A DNA stretch of 22,303 bases, from NCBI GenBank assembly GCA_000444245.1, contig ATSW01001786.1, forward strand, positions 1 to 22,303, written 5' to 3'. Positions 1 through 12,000 of this stretch are shown here, in pieces. The notes under the pieces were generated by a model. That model saw only the letters and a list, made by a program, of their open reading frames with translations. It was not told the origin of the DNA and did no database searches. The DNA comes from Botryllus schlosseri (lineage: Eukaryota > Chordata > Ascidiacea > Stolidobranchia > Styelidae). Positions within the stretch are counted from its first letter, which is position 1. Every line of letters begins with the position of its first letter. The position numbers were made by a program, and so were the translations under genes.

Positions 1-44
1 GATTGATATTGCCGATACAGCGACAAATTCTGGATTCTGTCGAT
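1..44 (-). CDS. Exon 17 (cut by window edge): PARP catalytic domain continues
   Basis: The acceptor is CGCCCTATCGCAG; the frame opens IDRIQNLSLYRQYQ, phase 0. The join with exon 16 gives FFSVER-IDRIQN, the 'V.RI.R(I/V)QN..L...Y' signature of macro-PARP catalytic domains. The NAD-binding His and Tyr and the third catalytic position would lie further left, outside the window, so activity cannot be judged. Confidence 0.92.
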   Translation of the reverse strand, partial: MDRIQNLSLYRQYQ

Positions 45-3000
45 CTGCGATAGGGCGCGAGCTCATGGTACATACAAAAAAGCAAAATCATCACGGAAGT
101 ACTCGTTCGACGGAAAAGAAGCCGCTGCCAGATTGTTTATTCGCAGCGTGAAACAGTTTCTCGATATCCTGATACTCGGCGCCATGATTGTCCAACTTCA
201 CCGGAATCATCTTTTTGTCGGACGCGATCCAATTTTTTGGCAGATCTGTGCAAAAGATAACATGATTAAAGGCCAGTGTCGGAATTTTGAGTTGAAGCTG
301 ATAAAACCGATAACCCTGATAAATTCAATATGGTGACTAGGTTAAGGCGCATTTCTAAAACTTCACACAGCATTTATTAGAACAGCTTCACAGCCATTGC
401 TATACTTGAACATGGAATAATCTAAGAATGCTCGTATCTGGACATCTATAAGTAAGAAATATATCAATATTCCAAGTCTTGCATTATAGATTTTTGACAC
501 TTTGTGACAATGCTCTGGGGTGATGACGACTTCACCGATATCGTCGCGTTGGAATCAGTAGCTTACGTCCATTTTTCAAATTTTTTCTGACATATTTCGG
601 CTGTTTATGTTTGTCACATTGTTTCAAAGTTCACCATGGCCAAGATATGCTTAAACTAAAATGAAATTGTTACATGAAGACAATTATCTCAAAGTGTGTA
701 AAAAGGATATAAGCTTCTTTGATTCCACAGCGACGATACGTCATTTCCACTAACGTCCATAGCCTTGAACAACATGTCCCGTATGTTGCGATATGACCAA
801 TTGAGGTTTCAAGGCATCCACAGGGGAATATAGTATCGAAACTATTATTTTCATTGATAAAGTAAGTCTCAGTTGCAAGGAATGTATAATTTCAGTGCTC
901 GAAAGGATCTTACCTCACTTCTTGAGTCATATCATTAAAATTAATACCCGAGTACATTGTGCCAAGTCCTAGAAACAGTTGAAGCTATACCAGCCACGCG
1001 GGTAACCGCGTGTACGCAGTTGCAAGTTACCGGTGGATATCCCAGACATGATCTCTTGCACTTTGTCTTTCACCTTGGAGGCGTCATCGATATTTCCTTG
1101 AATTGTGATCGAGTGCGCATCGCTAAAATATCGTGACAAGATGAGCTCACCTTAAGAATTCATCACACGTAGAATTGCTATCATGTGAAATCTCAGTGCT
1201 TGACAAAATCATCACTCACTACCTGATACGAACCATCACAGCCAATAGTTAATTCAGATTTGAGTAATCGAATCATTGTACCCAGTTATATTAATCACTT
1301 ACTATTTCTTGTTGACGATAACTCGAACGTCGTGTTCCTTTGCCATTTCTTCAATCTTCGTCAGGTCCGTTTGGCTGATTCTCAAAACTGCTACGTTATC
1401 GATAACGAAATCCTTAATGAATCGGTCTGTCATTGCTTGGAGTTCCTCAACCGCCTGGATAGAATCCAAACAAATCACTGCAGGCTGACATTACGACAAT
1501 TTCTATGTGAAACGCTAATTTGCCATGGAGCATTTGCCGTGGAGCAGTAGAGTGGGTTTCGACCTGGGGGTCGGTTGCCATTTCTTTGGGTTTACTAAGG
1601 TGCTGACCTTTGTTTTAGTCATCAGTACAGCACGATCTTTATAGGAATTTTGAACATTTATTGAAAACCAACAACTTAAACGATAACCCGATATGTTCAG
1701 CTGATATTCAAAAGATATTTAATCTACCAAAAAGCGCATTTCAAAAACTTCGAATGAAATATTTCAACAGTTTTACAGCCATTACTATGATTGAACCTGA
1801 AATTAACTATAAGGGTCGTATCAGGACTTGCTTTTCCGAATAGACTTTATTCTTTCGGATATTCCAAAATTTTGCTTGAAAAAGTGCTCAAAATACGCCA
1901 ATTTTAGCATAGGTAAATTTTGGTTTATATATTACAACTTCGATGAGTTCGCATCTGTCTTTTCAAGTGTGTGCATACAGCATTGTTCTATTTCTGAGGC
2001 GATATCGTTGAAGACGCAATCGTTAACGCAGAGACCCTTCTATACGCGAGTCCTGTTTGGAAATCAAGCAAAAATTATAAAAATTAGGTGATATTAGCGG
2101 TAAACAACATATTTTTGTAAATCAAAAACAGGTTCTGTCAAAGCCCAAACACTACGTTCAGTAACGCTCAAAGTTCAGTTAGTGAGCAGTCAAAGCACGC
2201 TAATCAAGCATATACCTCCATTTTCGGTAAAAGCCCTTCGGTGTCTTTGCAGTAAAAAAGTTTATCTTGTTGGCTAAAATACGGATGTAATTCTTTCTCT
2301 CTTGTTCAGTAAAATGTTATTCAAGCTCCAGTTCGAGGGCAGCTTTTGTCTTTTGAGTCGGGCAGTTCCTCAGAGTGAGGCACAGATCACCGAGAAGATT
2401 CTAAATCTGCGTAATTCCAAGTATTCTACTTACGACGATTAGATAAAATATATAGTAAATAAGTAAATGAAAAGTATCGATATCTCAGAATACAGAGCCA
2501 ATTCAGAGAAACGGATGTCATTTTCGAACTCAGCAGCCTAAACATACTTCGAAACCATTAGAAAAATATCTTTGGCACTCAAAAAAATTTTTTTTCGTTT
2601 GTTGGCCAGTGTAATCGGCTGGGCTCTAGTAACCAGCTTACCAAATTTATCGGTGGGTAGTGAAACATTTTGAAATCTGGAATTGGGTCACGATCTGAAA
2701 AAGGTTGAGAACCACTGCGCCCGTAGACTTGAAAGCAAAAGGATTGTTGCGTGGATTTGAAGGTTGTTTTCAAAATGCAATGGAAAAGACACCATAAGTC
2801 GGTGCACTGGTCAGAGGTCATGCAATCTGCAGGCACATATTAAGTGCTATTGGGGGCTGTCTCGCTACAATCCAACCCTCAACCCCATCCGTGTAAGCTA
2901 TAATGCGTATCACACATTTACTATAACAGCCCGTAGGCCTACATCTGAAGAGCAAAATGACGAAGAAATTGAATAATATATTCAAAATTCATATTGAAAT

Positions 3001-6000
3001 AAACCCAAATCAGGGATAATCGTCAACAATCAAGTAGAGATTTCAAAAGACCTTTGTATATCAATAGTTGTGACACCAAATTTGGATAATAATATGGACT
3101 ATATCAAGAAATCTAAAAATCCGCTTCCACAAAACAGAAATCTCACCTTTGTAAGGTTCTCTTTGCTATCGGCCGACACCGTAACCTTGGCGTGTTGACC
3201 TGTCGCAGCCCTGGGTGGTTTGGAGGGTGTGATCGGAGTAGGATTGGCCCTTATGGTCGGTTCCGGCACTGGTTCGGGAGCTCTGAAGATCAATACGATA
3301 ATCTGGGACCGAGAGTGACACCAAACCCAAAGTTTCAAATGCTACAGCTAGGCGAAACATCTCAACGCACCGTGCTTCATATAGAAATGAGCTGAGACTG
3401 TATCAGTTTGTGTGCTGAAACGGCTAATCACAATGTTGCTGTGACTTTTTACACTTTTTAAACAGAATTTGTGTCAAATTCATTTCAAATATGTGACAAT
3501 ACCTCTTGATTCAAGGTAAGAAACTCCCCGTTCATACACCCTGAGCAACAATTTTTTGCATAGATAAAAGATCGAATTTTGCACCATAGATGGTAATTTT
3601 TCACATCCAAAACTATGCTTCTGAAGAGATCTTCTTAGAGGTACAGAATTTCAATATATAATTGAGTAGTATATTCATATTCGTTCATATACAATGTTCT
3701 TTCAAATTCTCTACTAGTTGCTGACGATTACCCCTGACGAGTGTCAGCCGAAAATATTTGTGTTCATTTCAATACGACTCCGACTATACTATTCAACTTA
3801 TGGTTCAGCAGGATTCAAAAGCCTATTTGAAACCAAGAGCTAGTTCTTTGGTACTGATTAATGCGAAGATCTACCCGTTACTCCCAACGTTTACCCGTGC
3901 TTGTTTGAATTTCTTCACTTCGACATTCAGAGCGCTGGGCAGGGTTCCCACCCTATACCAAGAAAAGATAACTCTTCCTGGGATTCCCACCAGCGTCTGC
4001 TAGTTCAGTTGCATTGTCGCACTGGGTTCAGACTATATTTAGACTATATTCAGCGGCGTGCAATTTTATTTTTAAATCGAAAGCAGAGATTTACTTTGTT
4101 AGAACGTGCTGCAAGGCAGATGTGCTAACATTAGGCTTCGTCCCAAGCTCTGTGTGGCTTGGTAAAATAGCCTCGCTGTTGTGCTAGCGCCTCTGGCAAG
4201 TCTTACGCATCAGCGGGATTCGGAATTATTAAATCCGCTCATCTTTGCTAATTATCTACCAAGTACTGTCACGGCTGAGTGCAGTAACAGCGATATCGTT
4301 AATGTAAACAAACGCAGGCAGTGTATCTTACTTGGAAGAGAAAAATCGACGAATGGACGCGAAGACTCCTGGCTTCTGCTGCACTAAAGCCGGAGCGGGT
4401 GGCGACTGCTTTTGTTTCAGGATATTTTCATAAAGCGCAGTCGCCGATCCCCCATACAGCACGACAACGATTTTTTTCAAGCACGCTCTCGGCTCGAATT
4501 TTTCGAATGCATTTCTCATCGCCACGGCGATATCTTGATTATTCCAACCGCCATTACCTCGAAAAAAGAGAGCTCTGATAACACGCCACCTATCGCATTC
4601 TTGTTTGGTAGGTCGTGGCAGGGTCAGACCAAAAACCGGATTGGTTATACTGGTATCCAAGACTTCATAACTTGGCGCTCAGCATTACCAGGATAGCATG
4701 GAGGGGTGGTGCTGACTTGAAAGCCGAAGCTATATCTGTACCTACGTTGCCCAGTGGTATATGCACAGCATGCACTCAGGGTATGCATATGCACATATCG
4801 AGTGTATCATGTATATCATGAGTCGGTGTATGTGTTTATGCCACAAAAAGATCAAGGACAAAAATAACCTATATCCTATCCTTTTCCAGTACTCGAACCA
4901 TAGCGTCCAACCCTACTAAACGAAGGACCGGTCCAACGAGTATCACCAACTATGCCCAACCTCCTCCTATAGTAGGCAAAGCGATGCTTTTCATCCCCAT
5001 TCCGTCAGCCCGTCTCAGTATTTTCAGCAACAGGTCCTCCATTGATTCGTGCGTTTTCGGTATAGCCACATGGATGATGTTTTGACATTTCAAGTTGCCT
5101 GCGTCGCTGTACCGGATTTCGTGGTCAACGTTGCTGATTAAATTTCGAAGATATTCCCCGGCTTCGCTGAATACGTACCGGGACAACGGACCTGTCAAAA
5201 GAGTGCGTTACAACGCATAGAAATCACCGGAGCTGTTGTGCAACCAAGTCCTTCTATCTACTCCAGTGCAGTGGTTCTTATATTCTTAACGCTTACTAAC
5301 CTGTGGAAAACTTGAGCTAACCTACAAGACTTAGTGGAACCCCAAATTTTCGTTGAGTCATAAAACAAAGTTATGTAGTGTACGAATATAAGTGCCACTG
5401 TGATTGTAAGTACGCGGGAAGAACGTGCAGGAACGCATAAATCTTCACGTCCTTAGATTTATTAGGACACGCGTATCACGCTCGGTGAAAAGCTCACCCT
5501 TGACTCATCCGCTCAAAGTTGATGGTCAGCAATCAAAGGCCATAAATTCTGCCATTGAAAAACATCTGTTGGATAATCCCGCTTGTGCGAGAAATTATTG
5601 GGATTACAGATTTCATGTAGTTGGGAGGGGTCGTTCACACTTTCATTTGGGTGCCTTGGAGTCGACTTTTATCAAAATACACCAGCTAAGGCTGTGCCAA
5701 CAAAAGGAGTTTGTGTACCATCTAAAAATAGTACACTGAACGCTCCCGTATTCGAAATTTCATGCTGGTAACGTCATATTTTGTGATACGATTGTTGATA
5801 TATGATGTTCTTTTTAAATTCTCTACTAGTTGCTGACGATTACACTTGACGAGTGTCAGCCGAAAGTATTCGGGTTCGTTTCAATATGAATATACTATGG
5901 AATTGTATATTGAAATTCTGTACCTCCAAAATGCTGTTTAAAAACAAAAAATATACGGCAATACACCTGTAAGGCTGTAACTACACATTAGGGCTGTTAA

Positions 6001-9000
6001 AAATTACCTTTTTTCCTGAATCTTGTTGGCTACGTGATTAAATTGTTAGGTTGCCATTAAAAAACGACGCACACCAAATTTGAATATTCGCGAGTTACGT
6101 GGAGTTTGAAAATTTTGAGTTTGCCCAAAAACGCAGAAAATTATTTTATTCAAATTTTTCTGATAACCCCATGAAATTGTTGGGCTGTCTTCAAAAACTA
6201 TGCAAAACAAATTCGACTCAATTCCAAGCCGTAGAAGCGGAGTTATTCCAGTTTTTCGATGATAATACCAGACATGGGGTAATCGTGATTAGTAATCGTA
6301 ATCGATTACGACGATTACAGCATTTTCAAGTAGTCGTAATCGCAATCGATTACATTCGAAAAAAATCCGAAGTAATCGTAATCGTAATCGAATATTTCAC
6401 AAAACTAATCGATTTCTTTGTGAAAGAATGATTACTTTTTATTTGTAGAAGGACCATAACATAAACTGAACAGTGAACATTCTTGATCAATGAAGAGGGC
6501 GATAGCCAGGTTATTGATGGCAGAAACGTCGGATTTTCAGATTCCACTGCCCATTATTGCATCACAAGTATTAGCTTTGCTCGTTATTGCGTAAAGAATT
6601 ATTATCCACACATAGTAAGTAGATATTCGATGTGCAGTAGTAGCACAGTGGTAGATGTACAGTACAGTAGTAGTGTGATTGCCTTATCCGGTTATCAATA
6701 CACTCTATTGTCCTGCCTAGTAACGTATGCATTGATGTTTGATTAGTTTGACTGTTTCTGCTTGACTAGCAGTGGGCCTATTTACGTGCACGACACAAAG
6801 ATTTTAAATTTTGTACTTGTCAAATTAAATGACGATCGCCACATCGAAGCATTAAAAATAAACGGCTGCTGATATAGATCATAACCGAGTCGCTGTGCCG
6901 TTACTATTATGTGTCTGTTTGCCGTTAGGCCTACTCGTTACGGGTAGCCTACTCGTTACGAGGAACGACAACTTGCAATATCTGTATTGTAGGCAGAATT
7001 TTATGTTCACCTTATCTTATTCTAATATGGCCCTACTTCAAACGAACACCAAACGTCATTTCGCAATTATTTACTCAGCATTTGGATCTACCACCACAGC
7101 CGTCCACTTATACACCTTACTAGCGTGGGTTGCAGCTAATCAGGACCCAAACAGCACTTCGTGCGCGAAACGTTAGTCTGGGCCCCCACAGGGTGATCAA
7201 TCAAACTTCTTGCGCGCGTAGTCCCCCAGACCCCCCTTTTACGGCCGCGCTTTTCGAAACAACTATGGAAGACACGTTTTGATGCGATGGGAATTCGCTG
7301 TGTATGCTCTTTCAATTCGCACCAAGTGCGAAAATTTTTCAAGTTCATGATTGAAATTCGTCTATAATGTTGGTAATTGCATATATTACTATTCATTTTT
7401 GATCCACACTCAGCCCCCGTGGTCAGATTTACTGGAAGAGTTGGTGCACCCCGTTCTCAATATTAATTTATTGTACGTTGTTAATTAGTGACCTCCCGTC
7501 TGCTATCTAGTCAACAGATGTTGGAGTCACCCAAACGTAGCAGACTATAAGAAAACTAAAAGAAAAACTTTCATGAGATGTACCCACAAATTGTCATTTT
7601 CTCACAAGGCGCATCATTTACCTATGTGAGTGCGACGGGTGGCTTTTGTATTGTTGGGCTAGTATTGTGTAAGGACAGGGTTCTTCTTCGCGCTTATCCA
7701 GTGCGGTTATTGATAATGGATACATACACAAAGTTTCGGCCAAGGTTGTTCTTTGGTAGCACACTTCGCGGAGTCGCATGTTGGCTGAAACTGAAACTAC
7801 CTATTTCTACCTATTTCTACTGTTGGGCATATTTTATTCGAGGGCATGCATTTCAAAATCTAGATATTTAGCAACTTTAAATCACGAAGCGTCGACAAAA
7901 TTTTCAAATAAAGGATATCTCTCGAAAATACTCTAAAATTTGTGTTGATTTACGAAATAATTCCGTGTCCCCTTCGCACTCGTTCCCGCCCAATTACGAG
8001 GTTTGGTTACGGCCCTGGCTAGAATGCAAATCGTGTGGAAAACAATAGCTATAAAGTTGGCCAATGGGTATATTATGACGTAAACAATACATGATGTCAT
8101 GTTGTTCTCTCATGGGGCCTTTTCATCGCGATCGTTATATTGCCTTCCAACAAGTCTTCAACGATAAGTTGTAAGAACCAAAATAAATGTAATCGTGAGT
8201 AATCGTGATTACTTTTCCAATGTAATCGTAATCGTAATCGACTACTTCCTGATTTTTCTGTAATCGTAATCGTAATCGCGAGATTTAGAAGTAATCGTAA
8301 TCGCAATCGATTACATTCATGAAGTAATCACCCCATGTCTGGATAATACACACCCTTAAAATGGCATGCGAATTCTAGGAAAAAGCCTGTGCCCATGTAT
8401 CGCATGCACCCTGCATTAGCAGTACATGAATAGTTGTGTTTTAGTATACGATATCATTCTGTTTTGCGATGTCACTGTCGAACAATCATGACTTAACAAT
8501 CGCTAATCATTATATAATCAACGGAATTGTCTCTAAACGATAGTATATAGCAGCCAAAGCCTGCTGGGTCGGCGACGAGATGATTCAGGCCAGCGACACG
8601 ACATCTTGCTCACGAGGCCTATTACAGATGTGATTGCTCAGGCCAACGGTTATGTCGTGCGCACCAGGCCTGTTGGAGATACGACTGATTATGCAAGCGA
8701 TTACATCTTGCGCACATGGCCTGTTGTATATGCGATTATTCAGGCCTGTCGTTGACGCGATGAATTAGCGAGGATTGCCGCGCACGCGTGCAGCAGTCCA
8801 TGACTTAATTTCACCAGCGTACAAACAGAAAACCAACTCAGCAAGAGATCGCGTGCTGTGCTGACAACTCTCGTTAATTGGCAACATGCTTCTCGCAAAT
8901 TGGCAGCGCGTTACACTGATAATACGAATTACTGGGCGCAATGGCTGAAAGTGATGCGCGATTGGAAACAAACATGAAGAATGGTGTGATTTCAAGTTTT

Positions 9001-12000
9001 TTATCGCAAGAGATTTTTTTAAAGGTTTGTTATACCCATTTATAATACGCACCCACCTATTTTAGGTACAAAAAAAACGGTAAAACTATGCGCATTATGC
9101 ATGGGAAATTACGGTACTTTACCGCCTCTTATAGTGATGACATATCATTATCAACACTGTCGAGCGCTAACAAAGTGACAATTGCAACGACTGGATTGAA
9201 CACACAACGTTCCATGCGTATCTGAATGAAAATGGCATGTTCAAAAGACACCTACCATCAAACGAAAAACTTTTGTTGGTGGTATTCACGATCACATCCA
9301 CATCCACTTTTGTGATATCACCTTCCTTGATTTCGTATGTGATGCTTCCGATGGATTTCTGAATACGACACAACGAGACTAATGGCGCTGATAAATTGCA
9401 AACTCTATAGGCTCCTAATCGCGTTAAGCAGGACTTAAACCCAAGTGAGCTGTATCAACACAATTACGATATACACACAATCATTATGGCTGTATAACAA
9501 GTGATTGACAGATCAACTGAGTGACAACTCATTTGAGTGAAAAAATAGTGATTTTCAGGAGAAAAATACAGTTATTGTTTCTATGGTTTGAATGACATCT
9601 AAGACAGAAATAATGCTATCCTAGGCTACACATTGGCACATTAGCATTAATATACAGCTACTGTTCGCAATTTCTTCAAATTCAGGTATGCGACGTGGTA
9701 TATCCATTACAAAAGTCACACATGAAACGTATATCTAATACGAAAGTCACATATGCGACGTGATATATGAAACATGGTATATCAAGTGCGTTAGTCGCAT
9801 ATATGTGACGTGGTGTATCCGACACGAATCATTGTTGATACAAACCTTGGGTAGCTGAACATAAATCTCATCCCCGAATTCCGTATCTGGCAGCTGATCA
9901 ATTTGCACGACGCAATTGCGATTGATTTCGATCTCTTCTATGAGCCAGCTGGTCGAAGTCTCTTTTAAGAACTTATAGACACCGTACTTTTGCATCGATA
10001 ATTCCTTTACGGATATAGACTCGATGAGGGTTTTTACTAAAGAAGAAAGTCGGCTCATCACTTTCGGGGTCATATGAACAAGCAAGTATTCAAGCTTAGA
10101 AATTTGAGTAAGTGGCCTATTTTCTACTGACTGATCGTTAGTGCTTTAACTTTTTTGAGGTGCTCTACGTTTTGCCTACTTGTACTACTTTGTTTCTATT
10201 TATTACTTCCGACCACTTCACTTCCACTCCATGCAGGTGGTTCATGAAAAACTATATACTTCTTCTAATATGTATTTTTCAATGTGGTAAATGGTTTTAA
10301 GATATGTTTCCTAGTGAGATTGTCATACCAACTGACGAAATCTATTTTTGAATGAAGCAACATCTGATTAACGGCTAAAAGTATGTGACTCCTCCACCAA
10401 ATTTATTGTTTAAACTTCTCACAAGAGTACCTTCCATTTCCTTTTCTCCAATCGAAGCAGTTTAGACAAGTTTTAGAAATCACTACTTCAACTTGCAATT
10501 AAGTAGAAATTTACGGCATCACCTCTACTTCTAACCTAGTATCAATGCTGACAATGTTATCCACCTTTGATCCCTACGTGATAAACAGTCCATCTTTTTC
10601 AGGCAAGGGAATTTACCTTCTTGGACCTTCCCTTCTTTTCCCGATATTAAAATCCCCCGTGAACTCTTTCGATATTTAAGGTCTCGCAGAATTCTCCTTT
10701 GCTTATTCTGTTCCAACCATTGGAAGGCGGAATCGGGAGCTTTGACGATCAGCGTTATTTCCTTATTGACCTCGACTGAAAACCATTCGTGCTCCAAGCT
10801 CACGCGAGTGCTTTCCTATGGACAAGAAAGCTTGGACATTGATATAACTATATTTCCATAGGCTTTTACTTCAGTGAAATCTCATCTTACATTATCAATG
10901 GCAACTGAAGACCTCAGTCGGTGGTGCAGCATTTTAAATGAAAGAGGAATTGGAAATTAATAATTAGGAAATCACTGATTAACTGATAAATGATCACCTG
11001 ATTAGGACAGGGCCATAAAATAAACCAGAGAACTATCAGAATTGTCTGTAGGATTCTAATACGAAAGAAATCCGGGAAGTTTTCCATATCATAAGACTGC
11101 AGAGTGTTAATTCCGTTTCATTGAACAAGGTTGGATTAGGATCACCCTAAAAACATGATCCGTATAGTTTTAATAACTACGTCAGGTCTAAATCAGGTAC
11201 CTGAGTGATTTGATTCGGAATCAAGATTACTCTTCGAGTCAAGACGAGTATGCGAGTATCACTCATTGTGACATCATAACAGTACGAGAGATGCCACCAC
11301 AATGAATATAATACCAGTTCTATACCACATTAAATATTATTCAACATTTTTCGACCATGCCTTGGTTGCACATTACACTGTGTGACTGACAATGCTGTGG
11401 GTTGGTCATGACTTCACAGATATGTCATATCTGCTGACGTGCGTAGGTTTCTGCTGCTTCATATGCTAAAATACGACCAATCAAAATTTACAGCGCTCCA
11501 CAGTATAAAATAGTTTCAAAACCATAATTCTTGTTGTTGAATGAACTCTTAGGACGGATATCATAAATTGAGCTGATTCAGGAGAATGGTAATCTTGTGA
11601 TTAAAAACTTCTAATCGTGGAATAATTTTGGGCGGAGATCATAAAGTTAGCTGATCCGGGATAATGCTAGTTGTCTGCTTAAAAACTGATAATCAAGACA
11701 TATAAAATTGATTAAGGCTACGCGCGATTAAAACCAGAGTTGTCAATCCAGTAAGTGGTGTGCGGAATATCATCTGTTATATCATAGTGTGAAAACACGT
11801 TATTGGTGGTCAGTTGTCTGGTTGTTGATACTGCGATTGTAGCAGGTAGAATTATCATCAACGCAAACTGAAAGTCGTGTTCAATTAGTACGGTACAGCG
11901 ACGCACAATTAGTAGAATATGTATCAGATGTATGCAATTGCGCGTGCATAATTTGTTCATTGTCAGATTGTCGAGTGAAGCCATTACCTAGGAGACAATC

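Larger units (their letters stand above)
6269..8341. mobile_element. Non-autonomous hAT element, 2073 bp, intact ends
   Basis: The ends are perfect 12-base inverted repeats, CAGACATGGGGT at 6269 and its complement ending at 8341. Both are flanked by the same eight bases, GATAATAC (6261-6268 and 8342-8349). The first ~150 and last ~160 bases are packed with TAATCG/CGATTA units in both orientations, the sort of subterminal transposase-binding repeats known in hAT elements. The interior has only short open frames with no hAT transposase or BED finger motif. The 8-base duplication and CA(G) start support the hAT superfamily. It lies inside intron 10, in the middle of the macrodomain coding region. 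Confidence 0.88.

Noticed and set aside
990-1020. Short hairpin ACGCGG-GTAA-CCGCGT near the exon 15 donor
   Set aside because: The stem is only six bases; such hairpins are expected by chance, and no function is indicated.
1260-1550. 96-codon plus-strand open frame
   Set aside because: It is the antisense shadow of exon 14, which has clean splice sites and family-like sequence on the minus strand.
2250-2420. Coding-like minus-strand stretch with ERKNYIRILANK
   Set aside because: It vaguely resembles a KH-like segment but carries a stop upstream and has no usable donor. Exons 13 and 14 join directly and supply the expected domain.
6240-6268. Left flank of the hAT as the missing left end of family P copy 2
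   Set aside because: It looked like CCGTAATTTTCGATG-ATAATAC at first, but the flank matches repeat F (AGAAGCGGAGTTATT...TTTTCGATGATAAT) far better, by comparison with 18575-18605.
6290-6400. Regular TAATCG words as a CRISPR array or telomere-like repeat
   Set aside because: The spacing is irregular, both orientations are mixed, and the location inside hAT ends with target duplications explains them.
6895-7176. 93-codon open frame inside the hAT element
   Set aside because: No zinc finger, DDE or dimerisation motif; composition is random-looking. The element appears non-autonomous.
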